From positions 1-64,000 of the forward strand of contig NZ_FOFD01000003.1 of assembly GCF_900110865.1 (NCBI RefSeq): a stretch of DNA of 64,000 nucleotides, in the 5' to 3' direction. How positions within the stretch are numbered: position 1 is the stretch's first letter; each line of letters begins with the position of its first letter. This DNA is from Natrinema salaciae (lineage in GTDB: Archaea; Halobacteriota; Halobacteria; Halobacteriales; Natrialbaceae). This document shows, one piece after another, positions 54,022 through 64,000 of this stretch. The notes beneath the pieces were generated by a model that was not told the origin of the DNA, did no database searches, and worked only from the letters and a program-made list of their open reading frames with translations. The position numbers were made by a program, and so were the translations under genes.

Positions 54022-54402
54022 ATGACCCGCTACGACGTGACCCTCGAGTGGACCGACGGCCCGACCCGCACGGTCGCCGTCGCCGAGGACGAGACGGTAC
54101 TCGAGGCGGCCCAGCGGGCGGGCGTTCGGTTGCCGTACGACTGCCGAGAGGGAACCTGCATCACCTGCGTGGGCCGGCTCCTCGCGCTCGGGGACGGGAA
54201 TGCCGAACCGGACGATAGTGGGACGGGGCAGCCGCCCGACGTCGCGGACGGATTTACGTACCGGCGACCGCCGCAGGCGCTGACGGACGAGGAGCGGGCG
54301 GACGGCTACGTCTTGCTGTGTATCGCCTCGCCGCGAGCCGACTGCCGTATCGAGGTCGGGCCGCGGGTACGCGCCGAGGTCGGCGACAGCCCGTGGGCGT
54401 AG
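54022..54402 (+). CDS. 2Fe-2S ferredoxin (plant-type), copy 1
   Basis: This 126-residue electron carrier has ligands Cys41, Cys46, Cys49 and Cys100 (DCREGTCITCVGRL and GYVLLCIAS), the plant-type C-x4-C-x2-C...C pattern. An acidic insertion (about 57-76) lies between third and fourth ligands, as in halophilic ferredoxins. It is 61 nt upstream of the selenium-binding protein gene. A close paralogue lies just beyond that gene at 55908-56312; both share the start pattern VTLEW-DG and the end LLCIASPR-DCR. Confidence 0.92.
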   Translation: MTRYDVTLEWTDGPTRTVAVAEDETVLEAAQRAGVRLPYDCREGTCITCVGRLLALGDGNAEPDDSGTGQPPDVADGFTYRRPPQALTDEERADGYVLLCIASPRADCRIEVGPRVRAEVGDSPWA

Positions 54403-54463
54403 CGTCCGTTCCTGCCACGGCACCCGGACCAGATTTATCTACGTGTTCGTCGTCGGGGTACCT

Positions 54464-55876
54464 ATGAGTGATGCTAGCACAGGCAGCGACGCGGAACCGG
54501 ACCACGACCACGAACACCACCACGAAGGACCCGGGTACGCGACGCCCCAGGCCGCCATCGAGGAGGGCGGACGAGAGAAACTGGCCTACGTGATGAGCCT
54601 CTACGTTGGCACGGACGTCGACGCGCCGGACTTCGTCGCGGTCGTCGACCTCGATCCGGAGTCGGACACCTACTGCGAAATCGTCGACCGCATCGAACTG
54701 CCGAATCGCGGGGACGAACTCCACCACTTCGGCTGGAACGCCTGCTCGTCGTCGTGTCACATGGAGGGACTCGAGCGCCGGCACTTGATCGTTCCCGGGC
54801 AGCGCTCCTCGCGAATCCACGTGATCGACGCGCAAGATCGGCGAAATCCCGAACTCGAGACGGTGATCGAACCCGAGGAGGTCTTCGAGTACGACCTCTC
54901 CGCCCCGCACACCGTCCACTGCATTCCGGACGGGGAGATCCTGATCAGCATGCTCGGCGACGCCGACGGCGAGCTGCCGGGCGGCTTCCTCGAGCTGAAC
55001 GAAAACTTCGAGATCGAGGGGCGCTGGGAACCGCCGGGCGAGATCGAGATGAACTACGACTACTGGTACCAGCCCCGCCAGAACGTGATGGTCTCCAGCG
55101 AGTGGGCCGCCCCCAAGACGTACTATCCAGGGTTCGACCTCGAGGACGTCGAGGCTGGCAACTACGGCCGGAAACTGCACTTCTGGGACTGGGAGGACGG
55201 CACCGTCGAGCAGACGATCGACCTCGGCGAGGAGGGACTGATTCCGCTGGAGGTGCGATTCCTCCACACGCCCGAATCGACCCACGGCTTCGTCGGGGCC
55301 GCGCTCTCGTCGAACATATTCCACTTCTGGCACGACGAGAACGCGAACGGTGGACAGGGGGCGTACCGCGCCGAGAAAGTGATCGACTTCGAGAGCCGGG
55401 AGCACCCCGACTGGGATATGCCCGTTCCGGGCCTGACGACCGACATCCTGATCTCGATGGACGATCGGTACCTGTTCGGTTCGAACTGGCTCCACGGCGA
55501 CCTCTGGATGTACGACATCTCGGACCCGGCGAACCCGCGACGGGCCGACTCGCTCTCGGTCGGCGGTACCTTCGGCGAGGTGCAGGAGGTCCAGGGCCGC
55601 GAACTGAACGCCGGGCCACAGATGATCCAGCTCTCCCTCGACGGCGAGCGCCTCTACTGGACCACCTCGCTGTTTTCCTCGTGGGACGAACAGTTCTACC
55701 CCGAGGAGGGCGAGCAGGGCTCGGTGATGCTGAAAGCCGACGTCGATCCTCGAGCGGGGACGCTCGAGCTCGACGAGGACTTCCTCGTCGACTGGGGGGA
55801 GTGCCCGGCGGGACCGGCCCGCGCCCACGAGATCCGATGGCCCGACGGCGACTGCACGAGCGACGTCTGGCAGTGA
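54464..55876 (+). CDS. Selenium-binding protein 56 family (methanethiol oxidase-like)
   Basis: This 470-residue seven-bladed beta-propeller family member, with homologues shown to be copper-dependent methanethiol oxidases, starts with a His-rich N-terminus (HDHEHHHEG). The signature HHFGWNACSSSCHMEG with Cys94 and Cys98 follows, then SAPHTVHCIPDGE and late HEIRWPDGDC. The conserved His and Cys residues would bind metal. ATG 54464 is about 29 nt after GATTTATC. It lies between two 2Fe-2S ferredoxin genes, suggesting a linked redox path. Confidence 0.92.
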   Translation: MSDASTGSDAEPDHDHEHHHEGPGYATPQAAIEEGGREKLAYVMSLYVGTDVDAPDFVAVVDLDPESDTYCEIVDRIELPNRGDELHHFGWNACSSSCHMEGLERRHLIVPGQRSSRIHVIDAQDRRNPELETVIEPEEVFEYDLSAPHTVHCIPDGEILISMLGDADGELPGGFLELNENFEIEGRWEPPGEIEMNYDYWYQPRQNVMVSSEWAAPKTYYPGFDLEDVEAGNYGRKLHFWDWEDGTVEQTIDLGEEGLIPLEVRFLHTPESTHGFVGAALSSNIFHFWHDENANGGQGAYRAEKVIDFESREHPDWDMPVPGLTTDILISMDDRYLFGSNWLHGDLWMYDISDPANPRRADSLSVGGTFGEVQEVQGRELNAGPQMIQLSLDGERLYWTTSLFSSWDEQFYPEEGEQGSVMLKADVDPRAGTLELDEDFLVDWGECPAGPARAHEIRWPDGDCTSDVWQ

Positions 55877-55907
55877 GCAGCAACCCAACCGGGGCCCGGT
55901 CGCGCAC

Positions 55908-56312
55908 ATGACGAGCCACGACGTGACCCTCGAGTGGCCCGACGGCCGGGCGCGAACGATCGCGGTTCGCGAGGACGAGACGGTCATCGAAGCGGCCGAA
56001 CGGACCGATACCGCCCTTCCGTATGGCTGTCTGACCGGTGCCTGCGGAACCTGTACCGGGCGGCTGCTCTCGGCCGACGCGACCGAGCCGATGGACGGCG
56101 AGGCCGACGGGGCAGGCTCGGACGGAAAGCGCGGTGCGGGGGCGATCGCGGTCGACGCCGCCTTCGCGTATCGTCGTCGACCGAGAGCCCTGAAGGACCG
56201 CCACCGGAAGGACGGCTACGTGCTGCTGTGTATCGCCTCGCCGCGGACCGACTGTCGGGTCGCCGTGGGCTCGAGCGTCCACACCGAACTGGTGGAGAAT
56301 CCGTGGAAGTGA
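55908..56312 (+). CDS. 2Fe-2S ferredoxin (plant-type), copy 2
   Basis: This 134-residue paralogue of the ferredoxin at 54022-54402 has ligands Cys41, Cys46, Cys49 (YGCLTGACGTCTGR) and Cys108 (GYVLLCIAS). The linker is longer and more basic (GSDGKRGAGA, RRRPRALKDRHRKDG) than in copy 1, unusual for a halophile and perhaps a partner-binding surface. It lies 31 nt after the selenium-binding protein stop, so it is almost certainly on the same mRNA. Confidence 0.92.
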   Translation: MTSHDVTLEWPDGRARTIAVREDETVIEAAERTDTALPYGCLTGACGTCTGRLLSADATEPMDGEADGAGSDGKRGAGAIAVDAAFAYRRRPRALKDRHRKDGYVLLCIASPRTDCRVAVGSSVHTELVENPWK

Positions 56313-58526
<2,214 letters not shown>

Positions 58527-58576
58527 GTATCGCCGTTCCGCCGACTCGAAAACCGAGCCGGAGCGGAGCCGGTCGA

Positions 58577-58726
58577 TTACTTGATTCGAACGAGCCGCTC
58601 GTTCCAGCACTCCTGACAGGTCGTGCTGTTGCTCTCGTACGTACAGCCGCAGTTCGAGCAGCGATAGATCCGCTGTTCCGATTTCGTTCGATACAACCGT
58701 CCCAGGTACTTCTCGAGGAGCTTCAC
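58577..58726 (-). CDS. Very small zinc-ribbon protein (two CxxC)
   Basis: The 49-residue ORF reads from GTG 58726 as MKLLEKYLGRLYRTKSEQRI, then YRCSNCGCTYESNSTTCQEC and ends ERLVRIK. Cys23, Cys26, Cys37 and Cys40 form a compact Cys4 zinc site. No in-frame ATG lies upstream. The minus-strand TATA-like GCTTATACC lies about 50 nt before the start, leaving a short leader. Its base composition is coding-like. It belongs with the many zinc-finger micro-proteins of haloarchaea; function unknown. Confidence 0.72.
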   Translation of the reverse strand: MKLLEKYLGRLYRTKSEQRIYRCSNCGCTYESNSTTCQECWNERLVRIK

Positions 58727-58923
58727 GTGGATCAGTAGCGTGCCAGCTACGGACTCGAGGAGTCAGCAATCAGGTATAAGCTTCGTGGCTAGTCTCGTTC
58801 AGATTACAGTACGGTCGGGGAGACGATCAGGATAATCGAACGGATAGTGACCGGAACCGACGCGACCTGACGGCCGACCGGGCGGTCGAACGAACGGGCG
58901 ACTCGAGACGGCGACGGTCGGAC

Positions 58924-59109
58924 TCACCCGCGACGAGCGAGAACTACGAAGATCGCGATCACGGCGACACCGACGCCGATAGCCGTCGGCACGAGCTGTC
59001 CCGACCCCCACTCCCAGCCGAAGACCTGCGTGCCAACGATCGCCACGAGGGCGACGGCCAGTCCGATCGCGGTGACGAGAGACGAATCTCGAGCGATGGA
59101 AAACGCCAT
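58924..59109 (-). CDS. Small two-span membrane protein
   Basis: This 61-residue protein has two membrane helices, about 11-30 (LVTAIGLAVALVAIVGTQVF) and 40-57 (VPTAIGVGVAVIAIFVVL), joined by a short Trp/Gly loop (GWEWGSGQ). Positive residues sit at the C-terminus (ARRG). It resembles conserved haloarchaeal small membrane proteins of unknown role. It is upstream of the zinc micro-protein on the same strand. Confidence 0.65.
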   Translation of the reverse strand: MAFSIARDSSLVTAIGLAVALVAIVGTQVFGWEWGSGQLVPTAIGVGVAVIAIFVVLARRG

Positions 59110-59236
59110 ACGGTACTGTCATATCCCCAACGTAATAACTGCTCGGGTGCGTTCCGGGTCGCGACTGACAGGCAGCCGTCGTTTCCTCCCGTCCCGCCAC
59201 TGGCCTCGCGCCATGCCATCGTCGCTTCAAACGCCG

Positions 59237-59830
59237 TTACCGGTTCGCCGCCCACTCCTCGCGCGTAATGCTGTACCGGACGGAATCCCGCGGTTGCCCG
59301 TCGATAATGATATCGTTGCGAAGCCGCCCCTCTTTCCGCCCACCGAACCGATCGACGTATCGCTCGATGGCCCGCCGGGAGTTCTCGTTCGCCGGGTCGT
59401 GGGTGACCGTGACGACCTCGAGCTCGAGCCGGTCGAACGCGAGTTCCAGCAGCCGGCCGGCCCGCTCGCCCGAATAGCCGCGCCCCCAGAACGGCTTCCG
59501 GAACCAGACGCCCAGGATCGCCTGTCGACGGTCCCAGTGAGGATCCAGGCCAGCGAACCCGGCCAGCTCTCCCGCTCGGTCGCCGTCTTTCGGCCGGACG
59601 GCGTAGGTCGCCTTCTCGTTCGCCTCGAATCCGTCGCCGAACCGGTCGACCACGTCGAACGCCTCCTTCGGATGCTCGTAGGGGTCCCAGGTGACGTACT
59701 CCGTGATCTCGTCGATACCGGGCGCACCGGCGCGGACGTGCTCGTACAGTTCGAACGGATCGAAGTCGTCGGGATGGACGCGCTCGTACCGGAGCCGTTC
59801 GCTCTCCATCTCGACGGGAAAGAGTGACAT
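59237..59830 (-). CDS. GNAT-family N-acetyltransferase (RimJ-like)
   Basis: This 197-residue acetyl-CoA transferase has a core with AGELAGFAGLDP, LGVWFRKPFWGRGYSGERAG (motif A, acetyl-CoA loop RGYSGE) and THDPANENSRRAIERYVDR (the NxxSRR segment of RimJ/RimL-type enzymes). Such proteins acetylate protein N-termini or small amines; the substrate is not known. Start at ATG 59830. Confidence 0.9.
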   Translation of the reverse strand: MSLFPVEMESERLRYERVHPDDFDPFELYEHVRAGAPGIDEITEYVTWDPYEHPKEAFDVVDRFGDGFEANEKATYAVRPKDGDRAGELAGFAGLDPHWDRRQAILGVWFRKPFWGRGYSGERAGRLLELAFDRLELEVVTVTHDPANENSRRAIERYVDRFGGRKEGRLRNDIIIDGQPRDSVRYSITREEWAANR

Positions 59831-59950
59831 ACCACGGCATTCGTGTAAGGGAAAATGTATGCATTGGTCGAAGCGCGACGACGGCAGCGACCGTCGGCGG
59901 CGAACGCGAGATCCGCGAGCGCGTCTCGAGTCGGTTCCGGCCCGCTCGGA

Positions 59951-60940
59951 TCAGCGGTCGGCGGGCAACCGGTCCGCGATCTCCCGCAACGCCGCCAGTC
60001 CCTGCACCTCACCGTCCCGCTCGGGGAGGGTCACGATCTCGCGGTCCGGAAACGTGTCGCGAATCTCCGCGACCCGCGTTACGTGGCGCTCGTGTCGTGA
60101 CAGACAGCGCGGGCAGTCGTCCTCGGGGTCCTCGAAGACCCGATTGACGACGAGGCGATCGACCCGCACGTCGGCCTCGCGGAGCCGGTCGACGAGGCGT
60201 TCGGACTCGGCGATCGCCATTCCCTCGGGGAGCAACACGACGCGAAACGCCGTGCGCTCGGGGTCGGTCAGCAGGTCGCGAGCGCGCTCGAGGCGCGCTC
60301 GAAACGCGGCGAGGCTCTCGTCCTCGTCGTCACCGCCGCGGGTCATCATCGACATCGGTCCGAACACCGCCGTCCGCGCAGCGTTCCCGATCCGTTTCGC
60401 CTGCCCGCGAAGCGACTGGGCCGTCTCGAGGGCCAGTCCCATCACCTCCGGCGTGTCGAACAGTCGCAGGGTATGGCCGGTCGGCGCGGTGTCGAAGACG
60501 ACGGTCTCCCACTCGCCCGAGTCGACGTACTCGACCAGCAGATCCAGCGCCGCGATCTCGTCGCTGCCGGCCGGCGCGCCCGTCGCGAAGAGCCGCTCGA
60601 CCTCCTCGTTCGAGAGGCTGATCCCGGCGCTCCGGAGGTCGGCGGCCAGCGCCCGCGCCAGTTTCTCGTAGCGCTCCCGCTGACTCTCGGGGTCGATCTC
60701 GACCGCCCACAGGCGTCCCGATTCGTCCGGGTCGCTCTCGAGCGCCGAGCGGATCTCGAGTTCGGTCGGTTCGGAGCCGAGATCCGTCTCGAACGAGTCG
60801 GCCAGGGAGTGGGCCGGGTCGGTCGAGACGACGAGCGTCTCCCGACCGGCGGCGGCCAGCGAGAGCCCCGTCGCGGCCGCGCAGGTCGTCTTGCCGACGC
60901 CGCCCTTGCCGCCGTAGAAGATGCAGTCGGTCACGGACAC
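59951..60940 (-). CDS. ArsA/Get3-family ATPase
   Basis: This 329-residue dimeric ATPase has the deviant Walker A GGKGGVGKTT at 10-19, switch I STDPAHSLADSF, switch II FDTAPTGHTLRL, and a late CPRC pair that would coordinate zinc between subunits, as in Get3. Archaeal members may target tail-anchored membrane proteins; arsenite export is less likely since no ars genes are nearby. The start is GTG 60940; the second in-frame GTG (60934) is nearer the leaderless distance from GTTTACTATC. Confidence 0.9.
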   Translation of the reverse strand: MSVTDCIFYGGKGGVGKTTCAAATGLSLAAAGRETLVVSTDPAHSLADSFETDLGSEPTELEIRSALESDPDESGRLWAVEIDPESQRERYEKLARALAADLRSAGISLSNEEVERLFATGAPAGSDEIAALDLLVEYVDSGEWETVVFDTAPTGHTLRLFDTPEVMGLALETAQSLRGQAKRIGNAARTAVFGPMSMMTRGGDDEDESLAAFRARLERARDLLTDPERTAFRVVLLPEGMAIAESERLVDRLREADVRVDRLVVNRVFEDPEDDCPRCLSRHERHVTRVAEIRDTFPDREIVTLPERDGEVQGLAALREIADRLPADR

Positions 60941-61026
60941 GTGTACGACAGCGACGATAGTAAACGGCTACCCGGCAAACCGAGTCGAGACGCGGTCGGC
61001 AGCGCGCGGAAGCGGACGGCGGCCGG

Positions 61027-61998
61027 TCAGATGTCGACGCGATCGAACCGATAGAGCGCGACGGCGATCGGGATGGCGATCCAGAACAGCAAGATCAGGA
61101 ACGAGAACCAGTCTTGCAGGTAGAACGGCAACTCACCGCCGAACATCTGTTCGTCGACCAGGGCCTGCTGCTCGAGCGCGTCGACGTTCGTGAGCAGGGT
61201 CAGGCCCCTGTTGTAGGCCTCGCCGGGATCGAGATTGAGGATGAAGTACGTCCAGTCCGCCGGCCGCGTCTGTGAGAACGACCGTCCCTGTATCTCTATC
61301 GTGTACGTGACGGTATCGAAGAAGAGGATGTCGCGCTGCCCGAGCAACATGAAGACGCGCTCGAGGCTGTTCCAGACGCCGTAGAACAGGACGAAGATGC
61401 CACCCATTGCGGCACCGGCCATGGTCGTCGAGCGCGTCAGCGACGAGAGCGCGACGGCGATGCTCGTGTAGGCGACGCCGTAGACGATCGACATCACGAG
61501 CAGTCCGACGTAGTCGGCGATACTGAAGCCGCCGAGCAACGCGGCGACGACGACGGCTGCGAGCGCGAACCCCACGGTCAGCGACAGCGACAGCACGGCA
61601 GACCGACCGAGCAGCTTTCCGAGCAACACGTCCGTTCGCGAGTGGGGCAGCGACAGGAGGATCTTGATGCTCCCGGACTCGCGTTCGCCCGCGATCGACT
61701 TCCAGCCCAGCACCAGCGCGATCAGCGGGACGACGAGTTTCGTAATTTGACTGACGAAGAGGACGAGCATGTCCGTCGTCGCCCCCTGTGCGGCGATATC
61801 CTCGCCGAAGTACGAGAGGGCGCCGGTCACGATGACGAGCAGCGCGAAGAAGAAGATGCTCAGCCCCCAGAACAGCCACGAGCGAACGGCGTCCTGAAAG
61901 TCCTTCTTCGCGACTGCGCGGACGCTCTCGGGGTTGATCGCGCTCGAGGGCGAGCCGCCGCCCGCCGAGTCGGTCGCGGTGCCCGTTTCGGTACTCAT
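61027..61998 (-). CDS. ABC-2 type transporter permease
   Basis: This 323-residue permease has about six membrane helices and a cytoplasmic N-terminus that includes the family sequence VAKKDFQDAVRSWLFWGL. The GERESGSIKILLSLPHSRTDV loop after helix 2 is typical of NosY/ABC-2 permeases. A long external loop lies at about 225-285 before the last helix. Start ATG 61998 overlaps the ATPase stop by 4 nt (61995-61998), so the two form one transporter. The substrate is unknown. Confidence 0.92.
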   Translation of the reverse strand: MSTETGTATDSAGGGSPSSAINPESVRAVAKKDFQDAVRSWLFWGLSIFFFALLVIVTGALSYFGEDIAAQGATTDMLVLFVSQITKLVVPLIALVLGWKSIAGERESGSIKILLSLPHSRTDVLLGKLLGRSAVLSLSLTVGFALAAVVVAALLGGFSIADYVGLLVMSIVYGVAYTSIAVALSSLTRSTTMAGAAMGGIFVLFYGVWNSLERVFMLLGQRDILFFDTVTYTIEIQGRSFSQTRPADWTYFILNLDPGEAYNRGLTLLTNVDALEQQALVDEQMFGGELPFYLQDWFSFLILLFWIAIPIAVALYRFDRVDI

Positions 61999-62921
61999 CG
62001 CGCGTGCACCTCCGCGTCCGTGGTGTACGACTGGAAGACGTCCTCGAGCGACGCCTCGGTCGTCTCGAAGTCGTTCACGTCGATGCCGCGGTCCTCGAGC
62101 GCGGAGAGGACGGCGGTCTTCGAGCCGTCGACCGCGACGACGACCGTCGGCGGGTTCTGGCCCTCGACGGTGACGTTGCCGACGTCGGGTAGCGACCGGA
62201 CCGCCTGCAGGGCGTCGTCGTCGATCCGATCGACGGTGACGCGAAGCGTCGTGCCGCCCTCGACGGAGTCGCGCAGTCCCGCGACGGAGTCGACGGCGAC
62301 CATCTGGCCGTCCCGAAGGATGCCGACGCGGTCGCAGACCGACTCGACTTGCTCCATGATGTGACTCGAGAAGAAGACGGTCGCGCCCCGCTCGTTCTCC
62401 TCGCGGACGATCTCGCGCATCTCGCGGGCACCGTTGGGATCGAGGCCGGTCGAGGGCTCGTCCAGAATGAGCAGGTCGGGCTCGCCGACCAGCGCCATCG
62501 CGAGCATGAGCCGCTGGGACATCCCCTTCGAGTAGCCGCCGGTCTTCTTGTCGATCGCGTCGGCCAGGCCGACGCGCTCGAGCAGGGCCTCGGGGTCCTC
62601 GTCGGCGTTTTTGGAGTCGATCGCGAACTCGAGGTGCTGGCGAGCGGTCAGGCGGTCGTAGGTCTCGACGCCCTCGGGCAGGACGCCGGTCCGTTTCCGG
62701 ATGTCCCGGCTGTGTTGCTGGGCGTCCATTCCGAGGACGCTGACCTCGCCCGACGTCGGGCGGGCGAAATCGAGGATGATGTTGATCGTCGTCGACTTGC
62801 CGGCACCGTTCGGACCGAGGAAGCCGAACACCTCGCCCTCTTCGACCCGAAACGAGAGGTCCTCGAGCGCGAGGGTCTGACCGAACGACTTGGTCAGATC
62901 GTCGACCGTAATAGCGGGCAT
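61995..62921 (-). CDS. ABC transporter ATP-binding protein
   Basis: This 308-residue ATPase has Walker A FLGPNGAGKSTTIN, a Q-loop near RKRTGVLPEGVETYDRL, signature YSKGMSQRLMLAMAL, Walker B LLILDEPSTGLDPNG and H-loop VFFSSHIMEQVE. A C-terminal extension of about 90 residues (LRVTVDRIDDDALQAVRSLP) is a DrrA-type regulatory segment. ATG 62921 is 28 nt after CTTATCGG (minus), consistent with a leaderless mRNA. It is cotranscribed with the permease. Confidence 0.94.
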   Translation of the reverse strand: MPAITVDDLTKSFGQTLALEDLSFRVEEGEVFGFLGPNGAGKSTTINIILDFARPTSGEVSVLGMDAQQHSRDIRKRTGVLPEGVETYDRLTARQHLEFAIDSKNADEDPEALLERVGLADAIDKKTGGYSKGMSQRLMLAMALVGEPDLLILDEPSTGLDPNGAREMREIVREENERGATVFFSSHIMEQVESVCDRVGILRDGQMVAVDSVAGLRDSVEGGTTLRVTVDRIDDDALQAVRSLPDVGNVTVEGQNPPTVVVAVDGSKTAVLSALEDRGIDVNDFETTEASLEDVFQSYTTDAEVHAR

Positions 62922-62968
62922 GTCCGTGTGCTCGCAGCGTTTCCCGATAAGGGTTGTGACATGCACAG

Positions 62969-62993
62969 TACAGCTGCACGGTACGGCTGTACC
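62969..62993. promoter_or_regulatory. Inverted repeat upstream of the ABC operon promoter
   Basis: GTACAGC (62969-62975) and GCTGTAC (62987-62993) are perfect 7-bp arms 11 nt apart. They lie about 20 nt upstream of the minus-strand TATA-like element near 62949, a position suited to an activator site. No adjacent regulator gene is obvious. Confidence 0.35.
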
Positions 62994-63064
62994 CATCGAT
63001 TGATGTACGCTGCATGCCGACGAACGCGTTATTTCGATCTACCGACGGTCGAAGAAATGGGTGC

Positions 63065-63334
63065 CTAGATCGGCTCGTCGGGCTCGTACCGCTCGGCAGT
63101 TCTATCGACCTCGTCGGCGTACCGCTCGCGGGTCTCCTCGTCCGGAACCGGCTCGAGTTCGTCTTCGGGGATCTCCGTCGCGGCCGTTACCTCGGGGCCG
63201 GTCCGCAGCGCGGTCGAGGATCGCTGGCGCTGCTGGTAGCGCGAGCCGTCCGGCGTCGCGTAGACGAGCGTGACGAAGTCCCGATCCCCGACCTCCCGTT
63301 CGACGAGCCAGCACCGTACCGTCGACTCACTCAT
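63065..63334 (-). CDS. Small haloarchaeal protein of unknown function
   Basis: This 89-residue protein has a compact beta-rich N-terminal half (TVRCWLVEREVGDRDFVTLV, YATPDGSRYQQRQRS) and an acidic C-terminal tail (EIPEDELEPVPDEETRERYA). No cysteine pair or catalytic motif is seen; one Cys is at position 8. Start at ATG 63334, where an upstream frame is rejected as non-homologous. It is divergent from the next gene. Confidence 0.7.
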   Translation of the reverse strand: MSESTVRCWLVEREVGDRDFVTLVYATPDGSRYQQRQRSSTALRTGPEVTAATEIPEDELEPVPDEETRERYADEVDRTAERYEPDEPI

Positions 63335-63463
63335 ACGCGGGCGTTCGGAACCGATCACCGAGAAAGTACCGAGTCGCATCGCTCCGGAAGGCACACCGTA
63401 CTCGATCGAACGAGCCCCGACGTATTTGAGGGCGAGCGTCGGACCAGTGAGGGACGAACACTC

Positions 63464-64000
63464 ATGGCCGACACCCGAAGCGAGCGCGTCGAGGAGTGGC
63501 GCGACCACGTCGACGAACTGTGCCACGACGGGGAGACCGTCGAACACCGTGCGGACCTCGAGGGCGCGACGGTCGTCGTCACGAACCAGCGCGTCATGGC
63601 GTTCACGCCCGACGCGGCGGGGCCGAATTTCCGCCACGTCGACCGGCCGAACGTCGGGACCGTTACCGTCGAGACGACCCACCGGCTGGGCCGTCTCTGT
63701 GCGGGATTTGTCGTCGCCTTCGTCGGCGTCGGACTCCTCGAGTTTGCGACGGACGTCAGCTTCGCGACGCTCGTGCCGGGCGTCGACCGCGACGGCAGCG
63801 GACCGATTCCGGAACCAAACGCCGCGACGCGCGTCGTCGAGACCGCGATCGAGGCCCTCGAAACGACGCTCCTGGTGCTGGAGTGGGGCGTCCTCGCGGC
63901 CGGCGTCGCCGCGCTCGCCGTCGCCGCTCTCCTCGCGATTTCCTACCTCCGGTCGCGCTCGCGGCGACTCGTGCTTCGGGTGACCGGCGGGGACGATCTC
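63464..64000 (+). CDS. Membrane protein with PH-like N-terminal segment, truncated by window end
   Basis: The first 179 codons of an ORF run off the window. An N-terminal region (MADTRSERVEEWRDHVDELC, DGETVEHRADLEGATVVVTN, QRVMAFTP) resembles bPH-like domains in which a NQRVM strand follows. Two membrane helices are visible at about 79-99 (LCAGFVVAFVGVGLLEF) and about 142-163 (LEWGVLAAGVAALAVAALLA). The C-terminus begins a basic cytoplasmic segment. It may be related in role to the PH-like protein at 8084-8599, but the rest is outside the window. Confidence 0.75.
   Translation, partial: MADTRSERVEEWRDHVDELCHDGETVEHRADLEGATVVVTNQRVMAFTPDAAGPNFRHVDRPNVGTVTVETTHRLGRLCAGFVVAFVGVGLLEFATDVSFATLVPGVDRDGSGPIPEPNAATRVVETAIEALETTLLVLEWGVLAAGVAALAVAALLAISYLRSRSRRLVLRVTGGDDL

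Overview
The window is a GC-rich, densely packed chromosomal segment of a haloarchaeon (class Halobacteria; the gene set would fit a Natrialbales-type genome, but I cannot name the genus). Three things point there: Asp/Glu-rich, Lys-poor proteins throughout; archaeal information genes (EndA tRNA-splicing endonuclease, archaeal PheRS, thermosome, MC1 chromosomal protein, RIO1 and a Pno1-like KH protein); and typical haloarchaeal acquisitions (bacterial-type LigA and LeuRS core, 2-oxoacid dehydrogenase complex, Htr transducer with an opsin). Many starts lie about 26-31 nt downstream of a TATA-like element, as expected for leaderless transcripts, and I used this to choose several starts. I see no insertion sequence, integrase, CRISPR array or rRNA. 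The one tRNA-like gene looks structurally imperfect.

Layout: 0.5-1.2 kb, a winged-helix regulator coupled to a small membrane protein. 1.3-7.9 kb (minus), a complete 2-oxoacid dehydrogenase operon (E1alpha, E1beta, E2, E3) with lipoyl synthase upstream. 8-16.7 kb, membrane and secreted proteins around a Ski2-like helicase, a HAD phosphatase and a DJ-1/PfpI protein. 16.7-22.3 kb, an AsnC-like effector domain, a NucS-N-domain/zinc-finger protein, endA, an ornithine-cyclodeaminase homologue, ogt and trpS. 22.4-27.3 kb, an unknown acidic protein, then pheST preceded by a candidate Phe-rich leader peptide and three stem-loops. 27.3-37.3 kb, a Tat-exported M14 carboxypeptidase, an AbrB-like protein, MC1, a NarK-like transporter, pheA, a tRNA-His-like gene, peroxiredoxin, Hsp20, a GIDE-like membrane protein and an SDR. 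37.4-43.4 kb, leuS and a two-gene sensory operon. 43.5-49.8 kb, a DUF2071 protein, sugar porter, second cyclodeaminase homologue, methyltransferase and thermosome. 50-53.8 kb (minus), KH protein, YfcE phosphodiesterase, second TrpRS and RIO1. 54-58.5 kb, a selenium-binding protein between two 2Fe-2S ferredoxins, then ligA. 58.5-64 kb, small zinc and membrane proteins, an acetyltransferase, ArsA-type ATPase, an ABC-2 exporter and a truncated membrane protein at the edge.

Two systems stand out. First, the operon at 40387-43400 encodes a transducer and a type-1 opsin homologue in which the retinal Schiff-base lysine is replaced by Arg206 and much of the retinal pocket is altered. This suggests a non-light sensor that uses the rhodopsin-transducer architecture. 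Second, pheST has an apparently leaderless 27-codon ORF ending in a Phe-rich run (GFGFFFAR), with its stop codon in the loop of a perfect hairpin. It resembles a bacterial phe leader peptide, in an archaeon.
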